Source: Rhodanobacteraceae bacterium (GTDB lineage: Bacteria > Acidobacteriota > Terriglobia > Terriglobales > Acidobacteriaceae). From it: DNA of 52,720 bases. The stretch spans positions 1-52,720 of the forward strand of contig CAJCHN010000139.1 in NCBI GenBank assembly GCA_903970285.1, in the 5' to 3' direction. Of the stretch, positions 36,572 to 45,306 are shown piece by piece. A program made the position numbers and the translations under genes. A model generated the notes under the pieces. The model was given only the letters and a program-made list of their open reading frames with translations, searched no databases and had not been told where the DNA came from. The stretch's first letter is position 1; each line of letters starts with the position of its first letter.

Positions 36572-37941
36572 GCGAGCGCCGGATCGCAATCGTCGGCGGC
36601 GGGATTGCGGGGGTGACGGCGGCCTGGCAGCTGGCACAACTTGGGGCTACCCAAGTCACGCTGTTCGAGGCCTCCGAACGTTTGGGCGGGACGGTGGAGA
36701 CGGTGCGCCGCCACGGCTTCGTGGTGGAAGCCGGGCCGGATGGCTGGGTGAGCGAAAAGCCGTGGGCGCGCGAACTGGCGGATGAGCTTGGTCTCAGCGA
36801 TCATCTGATCGGCTCAAACGATGCGGGACGCGTGACTTACATCGTGCAGGGCGGGAAGCTGGTTGCCATGCCCGACGGCATGCGGATGATGGTGCCAACC
36901 GACCTGGAGACGCTGCGCGGGTCGCCATTGTTTTCTGATGCGGCGTTGCAGGCGTACGCCGGTGAGGCGGCGCGGGCCTCTGAGCTGAAGTATGCGGCAC
37001 CGGATCAGGACGAGAGCGTGGCGGAGTTTGTACGGCGCCACTTTGGCGACGAAGTGCTGGCGAAGGTTGGCGGTCCACTGCTGAGCGGAGTCTTCGGCGG
37101 AGATGTTGCGAAGCTAAGCATGCAGGCGGTGATGCCGAGGTTCGTCGAGATGGAGCGGGAACGCGGGTCGCTGGTGCTTGCGCTCACGGGAAAAGGATCT
37201 TTAAACAAGGGGACCGTGTTCACCACGCTCACCACCGGCGTGGGGACGCTGGTGGAGCGGATGGTGGCGGGCCTCCCGGCAGGGTGGCTGCGAATGTCAG
37301 CCGCCGTCTCGTCAATCCGTCGCGAGCGCGGCGGATGGTGGGTGAGGTCGCTGGAGGATGGCGAGGCTGATAGGGAACGCTTCGACGCGGTGCTCTTGGC
37401 GGTTCCGGCGCACGTGGCGCGGACGCTGCTCCTCCCGGTGCAGCCGCGCATGGCCGAGTTGCTGACGATGGAAGCGAGTTCGGCGGTCCTTTCAGCGCTG
37501 GCATTCGATCGGGAGTTTCCGCTGCCACGCGGGTTCGGCTTTCTGGCACCGCAGGGCGAAGGCAGCGGCTTGTTGGCAGGAACATTCGTCGATCAGAAGT
37601 TTCCCGCTCGCGTGCCCGCGGGAGGGCGGCTGCTGCGTGGGTTCTTTGGTGGAGCGCTGGCCGAAACCCTTGGGGACCGGAGCGACGCCGAGATTGCGGC
37701 CAGGACGCTATCCGAACTGCGTACGCTGCTGGGCCCTCTGCCGGAGCCGAAGTTTGCCGTGGTGCGGCGATGGCCGAGGAGTCTGCCGCAGTATGCGGTG
37801 GGACACCTTGAGCGGATGGACGAGCTGAATGCATTGGCACGTCAGGAAAAGGGGCTGCACCTGCTGGGAAACGCTTATCATGGCGTCGGATTGCCGGACA
37901 TCGTGCGGGATGCACGGGAAGCGGCGCGTCTGGCGGTGTGA
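36568..37941 (+). CDS. hemY: Oxygen-dependent porphyrinogen oxidase (HemY/PPOX)
   Basis: A 457-residue FAD protein. The dinucleotide-binding site is IVGGGIAGVTAAWQLAQLG (residues 6-24), with the acidic end LFEASERLGGTVET and the substrate-facing middle (SGVFGGDVAKLSMQAVMPRF) typical of PPOX. The C-terminal FAD contact LLGNAYHGVGLPDIVRDAREAA is intact. It oxidises protoporphyrinogen or coproporphyrinogen with O2. Start GTG 36568 overlaps the hemH stop. With hemE and hemH it makes a heme-forming unit; the heme-inserting or decarboxylating final enzyme is not in the window. Confidence 0.94.
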   Translation: MSERRIAIVGGGIAGVTAAWQLAQLGATQVTLFEASERLGGTVETVRRHGFVVEAGPDGWVSEKPWARELADELGLSDHLIGSNDAGRVTYIVQGGKLVAMPDGMRMMVPTDLETLRGSPLFSDAALQAYAGEAARASELKYAAPDQDESVAEFVRRHFGDEVLAKVGGPLLSGVFGGDVAKLSMQAVMPRFVEMERERGSLVLALTGKGSLNKGTVFTTLTTGVGTLVERMVAGLPAGWLRMSAAVSSIRRERGGWWVRSLEDGEADRERFDAVLLAVPAHVARTLLLPVQPRMAELLTMEASSAVLSALAFDREFPLPRGFGFLAPQGEGSGLLAGTFVDQKFPARVPAGGRLLRGFFGGALAETLGDRSDAEIAARTLSELRTLLGPLPEPKFAVVRRWPRSLPQYAVGHLERMDELNALARQEKGLHLLGNAYHGVGLPDIVRDAREAARLAV

Positions 37942-37995
37942 GGCGCCAGCTTTGTCCGGAACAGCGAAGGCGGCGGGGATTACAAAGGAGGCGGG

Positions 37996-38385
37996 ATGGC
38001 GCGGGTTACAGGCATTGGCGGAGTGTTCTTGAAGGCGCGGGATCCGAAGAAGCTGCGCACCTGGTATGCGGAGCACCTGGGCATCAAGCTGGAGGATTAT
38101 GGCGGGGCCAGCCTGCTGTGGAGCGACGAGGTTCCGGCCGGCACCGGACAGACGACGTGGATGCTGTTTCCAGAGGATACCAAGCACTTTGGCGGCGGCG
38201 CGCAGCAGGCGATGGTGAACTACCGGGTGGATGACCTTGAAGGTTTGCTGACGCAACTGCGCGAAGCAGGCGTCGCCATCGATCCGCACCAGGAGCACGC
38301 TTCCTACGGGAGCTTTGCATGGATCACCGATCCGGAAGGCAACCGCTTGGAGTTGTGGGAGCCTAGCGTGGAGCCGCAGGAATGA
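37996..38385 (+). CDS. VOC family (glyoxalase/bleomycin-resistance fold) protein
   Basis: A 129-residue protein with the beta-alpha-beta-beta-beta repeat of the VOC fold: TGIGGVFLKARDPKKLRTWYAEHLGIKLEDYGG, and the C-terminal SFAWITDPEGNRLELWEP with the metal-binding Glu. It may be a dioxygenase, lyase or binding protein; the substrate is unknown. AAAGGAGG precedes the ATG. It follows hemY by 54 bp and its end overlaps the next VOC gene (ATGA), so it is part of the same transcript. Confidence 0.88.
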   Translation: MARVTGIGGVFLKARDPKKLRTWYAEHLGIKLEDYGGASLLWSDEVPAGTGQTTWMLFPEDTKHFGGGAQQAMVNYRVDDLEGLLTQLREAGVAIDPHQEHASYGSFAWITDPEGNRLELWEPSVEPQE

Positions 38386-38819
38386 GCGGGCACAACGTCG
38401 AGCAGGCGGTGCCGTTCCTGATGGTGACCGGCATGGAGCGGTCGCTGCGGTTCTACGTTGACGCGGTCGGCTTCACGGTGACGAAAACCTGGGCGCCCGA
38501 GGGGAAGATCCGCTGGTGCTGGCTGGAGCTGGGCGGCGCGGGGCTGATGCTGCAGGAGTATAGGCCGGGACGTGCTCCGCAGGGCAAACTGGGCGAGGGC
38601 ATGTCCATTTGCTTTCAGTGCAAGGATGCGCTGGAGCTGTATCACGGCTTCCGGGCGCGGGGGCTGGCGCCGCAGCGGCCGTTTGTGGGGAACGCGATGT
38701 GGGTCGTGTGCTTTACCGATCCGGATGGATACAAGCTGGACTTTGAAAGTCCGACGGATGCTCCGGAGGAGTCGGAGTACGAGAGTTTGCAGCCGCAAAT
38801 CCACGCGGCAAACCGATAG
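38382..38819 (+). CDS. VOC family (glyoxalase/bleomycin-resistance fold) protein
   Basis: A 145-residue protein: EQAVPFLMVTGMERSLRFYVDAVGFTVTKTW, then WCWLELGGAGLMLQEYRPG and the C-terminal VCFTDPDGYKLDFESPTDAPEES. The VOC fold is clear, but the reaction is unknown. It overlaps the previous VOC gene at ATGA, so the pair is coupled, and it is 9 bp before tdk. The two proteins are only weakly similar to each other and may act on different substrates. Confidence 0.88.
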   Translation: MSGHNVEQAVPFLMVTGMERSLRFYVDAVGFTVTKTWAPEGKIRWCWLELGGAGLMLQEYRPGRAPQGKLGEGMSICFQCKDALELYHGFRARGLAPQRPFVGNAMWVVCFTDPDGYKLDFESPTDAPEESEYESLQPQIHAANR

Positions 38820-38828
38820 CATTGTGAG

Positions 38829-39458
38829 ATGAGTGCACAGCAGCAGGGCCGGCCAGAGGTGGGACGGCTGGAAGTGATTACGGGACCGATGTTCTCGGGG
38901 AAGTCGGAAGAGTTGATTCGGCGTCTGAAGCGGGCGAGAATCGCGCGTCAGCGGGTCGCCTGCTTCAAACCGGATATCGATCTGCGCTATCACCGGAGCG
39001 CGATCGCCTCGCACTCGTCGCAGACGCATGAAGCGGAGACGGTCGCAAGTGTGGAGCGGCTACGCGAGGCGCTGGCGCCGCAACTGGGAGAGGTCGAGGT
39101 GATCGGAATCGACGAAGCGCAGTTTCTCGACGAGGCAATCATTCCCCTGGCTGTGGAACTGGTCCATCTGGGAAAGCGCCTTCTTGTGGCGGGGCTGGAT
39201 ACGACCTTCGCGGCGGAGCCGTTCGGACCGATCCCGGCGCTGATGGCACTGTCGGACGAGGTGACGAAGCTTTCGGCCGTGTGCATGGTGTGCGGCGCGC
39301 CGGCCATTCACACGCAGCGTCTGGGACAGAGCCAGGAGCTGGTCGTAGTGGGTGCAGCCGGACTGTACGAAGCCCGCTGCCGGAGGTGTTTCCACCCCTG
39401 GGTGGACGGATTCGGATCGGAGCAACTGGAGCTGCTGCCGGTGACGACTGAGGGCTGA
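38829..39458 (+). CDS. tdk: Thymidine kinase (type II)
   Basis: A 209-residue type II thymidine kinase, salvaging thymidine to dTMP. The P-loop is GPMFSGKS (19-26), Walker B-like DEAQF (95-99), lasso-domain zinc ligands Cys152, Cys155, Cys184 and Cys187 (CMVCG ... CRRCFHP) and the substrate loop VVVGAAGLYEARC. All catalytic parts are present. It is 9 bp after the second VOC gene and may be in the heme-VOC transcript. No Shine-Dalgarno of note, but TGTGAG precedes the ATG. Confidence 0.96.
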   Translation: MSAQQQGRPEVGRLEVITGPMFSGKSEELIRRLKRARIARQRVACFKPDIDLRYHRSAIASHSSQTHEAETVASVERLREALAPQLGEVEVIGIDEAQFLDEAIIPLAVELVHLGKRLLVAGLDTTFAAEPFGPIPALMALSDEVTKLSAVCMVCGAPAIHTQRLGQSQELVVVGAAGLYEARCRRCFHPWVDGFGSEQLELLPVTTEG

Positions 39459-39579
39459 TCCGAAGCGCTTTCCTACGAGATGCATCTGAAACTTGAAAGT
39501 CAGGATCGCAGCAATCTCTGCCTGGACTTGCACGCATCTTAAGTCGCTTGTGCAACACAGAGCGCCGTGAGGGATCATT

Positions 39580-39897
39580 ATGCCGATCGTGGGACCGACC
39601 ACCGACCACTCCGAGATCCGCTACTGGGCAAAGAAGCACCAGGCGGTGCCGGCCGAGATTCTGCCGCAGATCATGAACCACGAACCCATGGTTCTGCGCA
39701 TGATGCTGCCGCAGATGGCCGCGGACCGGAAGGACATCCGGGTGCTGACCTGGGAGGAGTTCTTTGCCAAGTTCGATCTACTGGGTTTGACGTTTGTGTA
39801 TGAGGATAACAACAGCGGATACAACGAGCTGCTGCAGATCGATTCGAGAAATCCTTATCGCAGTTCGCTGGACCAGCCGATCGATCCGCACAACTGA
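39580..39897 (+). CDS. Hypothetical small protein
   Basis: A 105-residue soluble protein. Its N-terminal part (SEIRYWAKKHQAVPAEILPQIMNHEPMVLRMMLPQMAADRKD) is helical, and LTWEEFFAKFDLLGLTFVYEDNNSGYNELL follows. I do not recognise the family. GAGGG lies six bases before the ATG, which supports translation. It is 121 bp after tdk and ends before a hairpin, facing the carboxypeptidase gene. Confidence 0.65.
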   Translation: MPIVGPTTDHSEIRYWAKKHQAVPAEILPQIMNHEPMVLRMMLPQMAADRKDIRVLTWEEFFAKFDLLGLTFVYEDNNSGYNELLQIDSRNPYRSSLDQPIDPHN

Positions 39898-39899
39898 GG

Positions 39900-39935
39900 C
39901 GTCCGGCGAGGAGGGCTCCATCCTTGCGCCGGACG
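39900..39935. terminator. Possible terminator hairpin between convergent genes
   Basis: CGTCCGGCG (39900-39908) pairs perfectly with CGCCGGACG (39927-39935) around an 18-base loop, directly after the hypothetical gene stop and 26 bp before the end of the convergent carboxypeptidase gene. There is no clear T-run, so efficient Rho-independent stopping is uncertain. Confidence 0.4.
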
Positions 39936-39960
39936 GTGTTCGGTTGAGATCTTCCGCATC

Positions 39961-41475
39961 TCAGTGCTTTTCGACCATCTCCATCACGTCCTTCCGCAGC
40001 GCGAGCGAGCTGGCGAGGCGGGCGTAGTACATGTGGCCGCCCGGATACTCATGGACCTGGATGCGAGTGGGATCGCCCATGATCGGAATCTGGCTTACGG
40101 TGAGGACCGAACCCATGAAGGGGCAGGAGAGATCTGCCCAGCCGTGCGCGATGACGACGCGCAGCTTGGGATCGGTGGCAACCGCGATGCGCAGATCGGT
40201 CGCGGAGGCTGAGCCGGAGAAGGCGCCGTTGCGGCTACTGCGATCCCAGTCGCGGTTCACCTCTTCGGAGAGCGCGTTGTAGCGGGCGTCGGTCTTCCAG
40301 CCGACGGTGCGGGTCACCCAATCGACCATGCCCGTCGTGGTGGGGGCGATGATGCTGAGCAGGATCGGATCGTTGGTCTCCTGCGTGGGATTGAAGGGGA
40401 AGGGATCGTAGGCGGTGACGTTGGGATCGTAACGGCTGCCGAGCTTGCCGGTCTCGCGGAACTCTTCGCGGAGAAAGGCCTGAGTTTCGAGGCGGCCGCC
40501 GGATTGCTTGACGAAGGTCGGGTCCAGGCCCGTCAGCTCGGTAACCTTCTTGACCACGCGCGGGGTTGCGGTTGGATCGGAGAAGCCCTTGCCGAGGTCG
40601 ACCATGTATTCGCCGCGGGTGTAGTCGATCACCGCAGCCATGTTTTCGGGTGTGAGCTTGCCCTGTCGCTCGTAGTTGGCGGCGACGATGGAGGGAAGCG
40701 TGATCATCCAGGGGATGGGCGAGATCTCGGGCGAGCCGTCGTTGGGGGCGAGCGCGGGCGACACCAGCACCAGACCATTCATCGCAACGCCGATCTGCGA
40801 TTGCAGGTAGCTGGTGAGGCGCGGACCGCGGTAGCCGCCGTAGCTTTCGCCGACGATGTATTTGCGGGATTCGAGGCGGCCATTCTTGACCAGCCAGTCG
40901 TAGACAATCTTGGAGAGATAGGCGATGTCCTGGTCGGGACCGTAAAAGAGCTTCTTGGTTTCGTCGGGCGCAACCAGCGAGCGGCTGAAGCCGGTGCCGA
41001 TGGGATCGATGAAGACCAGGTCGGTGAAATCGAGCCAGGTTCCGGGATTGTCCTTGAGCGTGGCGGGGTCGGATGGGCTTTGGCCCTCGGCGCCGAAGTC
41101 AACGCGCTTGGGGCCGATCGCGCCGAGATTCAGGTACACGCTGGCCGCACCGGGGCCGCCATTGAAGGCGAAGGTGACGGGACGATTCGGGCCATCCATC
41201 GTGTACGAGGTGAAGACTACTTCGCCGGTCGGCTTGCCTTCGGCGTTCTTGACGGGCAGAGTTCCCACGGTGGCGGTGTATTTGAGAGTCTTGCCATCGA
41301 GTTGCATGGTCTGCGGGACCGACTTGTCGGCGGGCAGATCGTTCGGCAGCGGCGATTTTGCGGCCTTATCCTCTGTCTTGCTGTCGGGCTTGGCGTCCTG
41401 GGAGCGCATGGCGGGGGAGAGGCACAGCAGGGCGGTGACGCAGGTGAGGGCGGGCACGACTTGGTTGAGCTTCAT
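39961..41475 (-). CDS. Serine carboxypeptidase (S10), exported
   Basis: A 504-residue exported alpha/beta-hydrolase peptidase with a signal peptide (VPALTCVTALLCLSPAMRSQ). Motifs: FNGGPGAASVYLNLGAIGPKR (oxyanion hole), the nucleophile Ser211 in VGESYGGYRGPRL, the acid in GWADLSCP and the His in GGHMYYARL near the C-terminus. S10 enzymes release C-terminal residues at low pH. The Lys/Asp-rich lead after the signal is not conserved. It is divergent from sodC across 101 bp. The signal and the GESYGG motif give high confidence. Confidence 0.93.
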   Translation of the reverse strand: MKLNQVVPALTCVTALLCLSPAMRSQDAKPDSKTEDKAAKSPLPNDLPADKSVPQTMQLDGKTLKYTATVGTLPVKNAEGKPTGEVVFTSYTMDGPNRPVTFAFNGGPGAASVYLNLGAIGPKRVDFGAEGQSPSDPATLKDNPGTWLDFTDLVFIDPIGTGFSRSLVAPDETKKLFYGPDQDIAYLSKIVYDWLVKNGRLESRKYIVGESYGGYRGPRLTSYLQSQIGVAMNGLVLVSPALAPNDGSPEISPIPWMITLPSIVAANYERQGKLTPENMAAVIDYTRGEYMVDLGKGFSDPTATPRVVKKVTELTGLDPTFVKQSGGRLETQAFLREEFRETGKLGSRYDPNVTAYDPFPFNPTQETNDPILLSIIAPTTTGMVDWVTRTVGWKTDARYNALSEEVNRDWDRSSRNGAFSGSASATDLRIAVATDPKLRVVIAHGWADLSCPFMGSVLTVSQIPIMGDPTRIQVHEYPGGHMYYARLASSLALRKDVMEMVEKH

Positions 41476-41576
41476 GAATGGAAGAATACATTGTGGGTTG
41501 GCTTGCGCTTTTGGCGTCTCTTTCGAGCGATTTGGGAGTTTAATGGCTGGCGAAGCAAAATCAAGGAGAGAACCTC

Positions 41577-42107
41577 ATGCGCTTTGTACTCGCTGGTCTG
41601 GCTGTTCTGGCCCTGGCCGTCCCGGCATCCGCCGCCAAACCGAAGGAACTGGTCGTCCACCTGAAGACGAGCGACGGCAGCGACGCCGGAACGGCTACGT
41701 TCAAGGAGACGATGGGCGATAAGCTGCACATCAAGCTGCAACTGAAGAATCTGCCGCCAGGAGAGCACGCCGTGCACATCCACCAGAATCCAGTGTGCGA
41801 CGCGCCGGACTTCAAAGGTGCCGGTGGCCACTTCAACCCGGACAAGAAGCAGCACGGAACGAAGAACCCGATGGGCCACCATAACGGCGATCTGCCGGAG
41901 AACATCAGCGTGAGCTCCGACGGGACGGCGGACGTGAGCTTTACCGTCGATTACCTGTCGCTGAAGCCCGATGTTCCCAACAGCATCCTGGGCAACGGCG
42001 GAACCTCGATCATGGTGCATGCCAAGCCGGACGACATGATGACCGATCCGACGGGAAACGCCGGAAACCGGATCGCGTGCGGAGTGATCACCGAGACGGC
42101 ACAATAA
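41577..42107 (+). CDS. sodC: Periplasmic Cu,Zn superoxide dismutase
   Basis: A 176-residue exported protein (signal [16 protein letters not shown]). All metal ligands are found by alignment with SOD1: Cu His67, His69 and His148; bridging His85; Zn His93, His102 and Asp105; disulfide Cys74-Cys168; Arg165 guides the substrate. It converts superoxide to H2O2 and O2 in the periplasm. AAGGAGAG lies well placed before the ATG. It is monocistronic: a strong terminator follows 52 bp after the stop. Confidence 0.95.
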   Translation: MRFVLAGLAVLALAVPASAAKPKELVVHLKTSDGSDAGTATFKETMGDKLHIKLQLKNLPPGEHAVHIHQNPVCDAPDFKGAGGHFNPDKKQHGTKNPMGHHNGDLPENISVSSDGTADVSFTVDYLSLKPDVPNSILGNGGTSIMVHAKPDDMMTDPTGNAGNRIACGVITETAQ

Positions 42108-42159
42108 AGCAACTCTCGCCGCGTCTGCGGAGAGCCGCTGGCAACGCTGTGGAACATCC

Positions 42160-42199
42160 AAAGACGCCCGTGCGTATGACAAGCGCATGGGCGTCTTTT
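42160..42199 (+). terminator. Rho-independent terminator of sodC
   Basis: A 15-bp stem (42160-42174 with 42184-42198; one G-T wobble) around a 9-base loop, ending in TTTT. It is the strongest hairpin in the window. It overlaps the first possible ATG (42187) of the sigma factor gene, which argues for a later start. Confidence 0.85.
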
Positions 42200-42201
42200 C
42201 C

Positions 42202-42990
42202 ATGGCGATTCCTTTTCCTGCAGATACGACGCGTCCACTGACGCTGGACAAGAACGCGCCTTCAGCCTCCCGGCCGGCTGGGCGAGGGAGCGTGCCGGGC
42301 AGCCAGACGCCGCTTCCGGGTACACTGCTGCCATCGCAGCTTCCATCGCAGAAAGCACCCGAGGCCCGTTTGCAGAGGACGCCGGAACAGCAGGCAGAGC
42401 AGGACGCCCTCGCGCTGCTCGTCCGGCAATGCCTGGCGGGGGATCAGGGCGCATGGCGCCGGATGGTGACCGGGCAGCACAAGCGCGTCTATGCCATCTG
42501 TTACCGGTTCACTGGTGACGCGACCGAGGCCGAGGACATCACACAGGACGTCTTTCTGAAGGTGTACCGCAATCTTTCCAGCTTCGACGCGAGCAAGGGC
42601 GGCTTTCAAACCTGGATTACGACGCTGACACGCAACCTGCTGGTGGACAACTATCGCCGCACCCGGCTGGACCGGGCGAGCGACTCGCTGGATGAGACCG
42701 TTTCCGGTGAGGAAGACGGACCGACCATGGCCGAGCGGCTGGCGGACACGCGGCCCAGCCAGGAACAGCGGTTTGCTGGGTTGGAGCTGCGGGCGACGGT
42801 TCAGGCAGCACTGCTGAAGCTATCTCCGGAGTTGCGCGAGGCGGTAATTCTGCGTGATCTGGAAGACATGGATTACAAAGAGATCGCCCTGGTGTTGAAG
42901 ATCCCCGAAGGAACGGTAAAAAGCCGCATCAGTCGCGGGCGGGCGGAACTGGCAAGGCTTTTGCAACGTATAGAAGGGCAGGTGGTTTAG
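42202..42990 (+). CDS. ECF RNA polymerase sigma factor
   Basis: An ECF (sigma-70 family, RpoE-like) factor. Region 2 is at LLVRQCLAGDQGAWRRMVTGQHKRVYAICYRFTGDATEAEDITQDVFLKVYRNL, with TWITTLTRNLLVDNYRRTR after it; region 4 is LLKLSPELREAVILRDLEDMDYKEIALVLKIPEGTVKSRISRGRAELARLL. An N-terminal Pro/Gln-rich tail of ~65 residues precedes region 2. ATG 42187 lies inside the sodC terminator stem, so ATG 42202 is used; a later start is possible. The stop is immediately followed by the ATG of the anti-sigma gene. It probably redirects RNA polymerase in response to envelope stress sensed by that partner. Confidence 0.9.
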   Translation: MAIPFPADTTRPLTLDKNAPSASRPAGRGSVPGSQTPLPGTLLPSQLPSQKAPEARLQRTPEQQAEQDALALLVRQCLAGDQGAWRRMVTGQHKRVYAICYRFTGDATEAEDITQDVFLKVYRNLSSFDASKGGFQTWITTLTRNLLVDNYRRTRLDRASDSLDETVSGEEDGPTMAERLADTRPSQEQRFAGLELRATVQAALLKLSPELREAVILRDLEDMDYKEIALVLKIPEGTVKSRISRGRAELARLLQRIEGQVV

Positions 42991-43938
42991 ATGGCGAAGA
43001 CATTCCAATTCGACGAATACGGATCGCGGCAGAACCCGCACTGCAACGCCTGCGAGGAACTGCTGGCGGATGCGCTCGACGGCCTGCTGAGCCCCGCGGA
43101 TCAGATCTTCTTTGACCATCATACGGCCGGCTGCGTGACCTGCATGGAGGCATATGCGCAGGCGCAGCGCGGCGCGGCGTGGCTGTCCATGCTGAAGACC
43201 AACAGGCCCGAGCCCGGGGCCAGCCTGGTGGCTCGCATTCTGGACGAGACCAGCGAGGCCAAGACCGGCGAGGCCAAGACCGGCGAAGGCGCTGCGGCCG
43301 GGGCGGACGATTTGTGGGAGCAAGCCGGGCGCGAGATCGTGTTCCCAGCCCTGCCGGCTAACCTGCCGGCAGCGACTCCGGTGCTGCAGTTTCCGCGGCC
43401 TGCCACGTCCAACAAGGTCGACAAAGGGAGATTTGCCCGGCTCACGCGCATTGCCTTCGAACCGCGGCTGGCCATGACGGCGGCGATGGCTTTCTTCTCC
43501 ATCGCGTTGACCATGAACCTGACCGGGGTGCGGCTGGACCAGATGCATGCCTCCGATCTGAACCCGATGAACCTCAAGCGAACGTACTACGCGGCCAACG
43601 CAACGGCGGTGCGGTTCTACGACAACCTGCGCATGGTGCGGGTGCTGGAATCACGCGTCGATGACATACGGCAGTCGAATGCGGATAATCGGGACATCCA
43701 GCCTGGTGCCGCGCCCGCAGCCAAGCCAGAGCAGAAGCCGAGCGGGCAGCCAGACCAGCATCCCGACGAGAAGAAGCAGCAGGACGCGCCCCGGGGCTCC
43801 AGCCGGCGAGAGTCTCCGCTGCCAGCGCCGACGCTGCTCCGCAGCAGCCTTGAAGCGGACGCTGGGCGCAGGCTCCCTGGCTCCGCCCATGCTGTCCCTG
43901 CCTCGCACCTCTTGAAGAAGGAAGGAGGTCTGGCATGA
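42991..43938 (+). CDS. Zinc-binding membrane anti-sigma factor
   Basis: A 315-residue protein. A cytoplasmic zinc anti-sigma domain has CNAC (Cys18, Cys21) and H-x3-C-x2-C (His44, Cys48, Cys51), the zf-HC2/ZAS motif that holds an ECF sigma inactive. A membrane helix lies at about 164-180 (MTAAMAFFSIALTMNLTG), followed by a ~130-residue exported tail rich in Pro/Gln/Lys. The start directly abuts the sigma stop, and its end overlaps the next gene (ATGA). Release of sigma by regulated proteolysis is the usual mechanism for the family. Confidence 0.85.
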   Translation: MAKTFQFDEYGSRQNPHCNACEELLADALDGLLSPADQIFFDHHTAGCVTCMEAYAQAQRGAAWLSMLKTNRPEPGASLVARILDETSEAKTGEAKTGEGAAAGADDLWEQAGREIVFPALPANLPAATPVLQFPRPATSNKVDKGRFARLTRIAFEPRLAMTAAMAFFSIALTMNLTGVRLDQMHASDLNPMNLKRTYYAANATAVRFYDNLRMVRVLESRVDDIRQSNADNRDIQPGAAPAAKPEQKPSGQPDQHPDEKKQQDAPRGSSRRESPLPAPTLLRSSLEADAGRRLPGSAHAVPASHLLKKEGGLA

Positions 43939-45305
43939 ACGATTGGAACGATCGGCCCCAGACTGAACCCACGCCAGACCCGGTACCCGGGCCAACCCAA
44001 CAAACCCAAGCCTCGGGCTTCTGCCAGCACTGCGGCCGGCCTTTGACCTCCGAGACGATCCGCAGAGTTGGCTCGGCGGTCTATTGCGAGCCCTGCCTGG
44101 CCGCTCGGATTCATGCTGGCGCACCGGCTTCAGCGCCGGGGTACGGTTCGGTTCGGGCCGGGGCGTTCTATCCGAACGGTGCCTGGGCCACCGAGAATCT
44201 GAACGCTGCGGGGCCAAACCCCGGACTGGCTGCGCTGCTGGGACTGATTCCCGGCGTCGGCGCCATGTATAACGAGCAGTATGCCAAGGGGATCGTGCAC
44301 CTGGTCGTGTTCGCGGTGCTGGTGTCGCTCTCCGACAACGTGAGCGGGATCTTCGGCCTGTTCGTTGCCGGCTGGATCTTCTACATGGCGATCGAGGCGC
44401 ACCACACGGCGCGTGCGCGCCGCGACGGCACTCCCCTGCCGAACCCATTTGGCTTGAACGACATTGGGGAACGGCTCGGCTTTGGCAAGGCCTGGCCCGC
44501 CGGCCCTACCGTGGCCGAGGTCGCGAACGATGCGGCGGCCGCGGCTGCGGCAAGCTTCAACCAGGTTACGACGCCACCGGGTACAACCGGGCAGGCACCA
44601 CCGGCCGCAGCGCCGGCCGGGTCGGCGGGGGCGTGGGGAGCGCCGGTGGACGCGTATGCTCAGACATCTTATGCTCCGCCCGCCTACTCGCCGGCCAGCG
44701 CGGCTCAGCCTTACAGCTCCAGCCCACCCTTTGTGGACGCGGCTTATGCTCAGGGCTATCCAGGCGTGGGCTACGGACCGGCAATGCCACCGGTGCCGCC
44801 GGTGCAACCGTTCTCCGCTGCGTACACGGCTGTTCCTCCCGTGGACCCGGCCGCTTACATGCCGCAGCCCAGCCGCTTTCCCGCTGGAGCAGTCTGGCTG
44901 ATCGCTCTGGGAACGATCTTTCTGCTGACGACTACGGGCATCTTCAACGGCGTACCCGCTGAAGCGCTGATCGGATGCGTGCTGCTCGGACTGGCCGCAT
45001 GGCTCTTCCTGCGGCGCATGATGAACAGCGGCGCCAGCCTGGCAAACGATCATACGGCCGCTTATCCGCTGCGCCTGTTGCATGCACTGCAGGCCGGAGT
45101 CTGGCTGGGCCTGCTGGGAGTCCTGTTCCTGCTGGACGCCTTCAACGTCCTGCACTGGCGCCATAGCTGGCCTCTGTTCATCATCCTGGGCGGCGTAATG
45201 GCTCTGCTGAATCGGGCGGCCTACCAGGCAGCCGCCTCCGCCGTGTACATGCCTGCCGCCCCCCCGACTCCGGAACCAGGCGATCCCAGTAAAGGAGCGA
45301 TCTAA
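43935..45305 (+). CDS. Zinc-ribbon membrane protein with LiaI/LiaF-like transmembrane domain
   Basis: A 456-residue protein. A four-Cys zinc ribbon lies at about 30-55 (CQHCGRP ... CEPC). Two or three helices follow near 95-150 (LLGLIPGVGAMYNEQYAKGIVHLVVFAVLVSLSD, then FGLFVAGWIFYMAIEAHHTARARRDG). A long Ala/Pro/Tyr-rich linker then leads to four C-terminal helices (VWLIALGTIFLLTTTGIF, ALIGCVLLGLAAWLFL, VWLGLLGVLFLLDAFNVL, WPLFIILGGVMALL) of the DUF5668/LiaI-LiaF type. The start overlaps the anti-sigma stop. The role is unknown; envelope sensing is plausible from context. Confidence 0.7.
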   Translation: MNDWNDRPQTEPTPDPVPGPTQQTQASGFCQHCGRPLTSETIRRVGSAVYCEPCLAARIHAGAPASAPGYGSVRAGAFYPNGAWATENLNAAGPNPGLAALLGLIPGVGAMYNEQYAKGIVHLVVFAVLVSLSDNVSGIFGLFVAGWIFYMAIEAHHTARARRDGTPLPNPFGLNDIGERLGFGKAWPAGPTVAEVANDAAAAAAASFNQVTTPPGTTGQAPPAAAPAGSAGAWGAPVDAYAQTSYAPPAYSPASAAQPYSSSPPFVDAAYAQGYPGVGYGPAMPPVPPVQPFSAAYTAVPPVDPAAYMPQPSRFPAGAVWLIALGTIFLLTTTGIFNGVPAEALIGCVLLGLAAWLFLRRMMNSGASLANDHTAAYPLRLLHALQAGVWLGLLGVLFLLDAFNVLHWRHSWPLFIILGGVMALLNRAAYQAAASAVYMPAAPPTPEPGDPSKGAI

Positions 45306-45306
45306 G

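Noticed and set aside
44130-45164. 344-residue minus-strand frame opposite the zinc-ribbon membrane protein
   Set aside because: The composition is typical of an antisense shadow, and the plus-strand protein has clear helices and a zinc ribbon.
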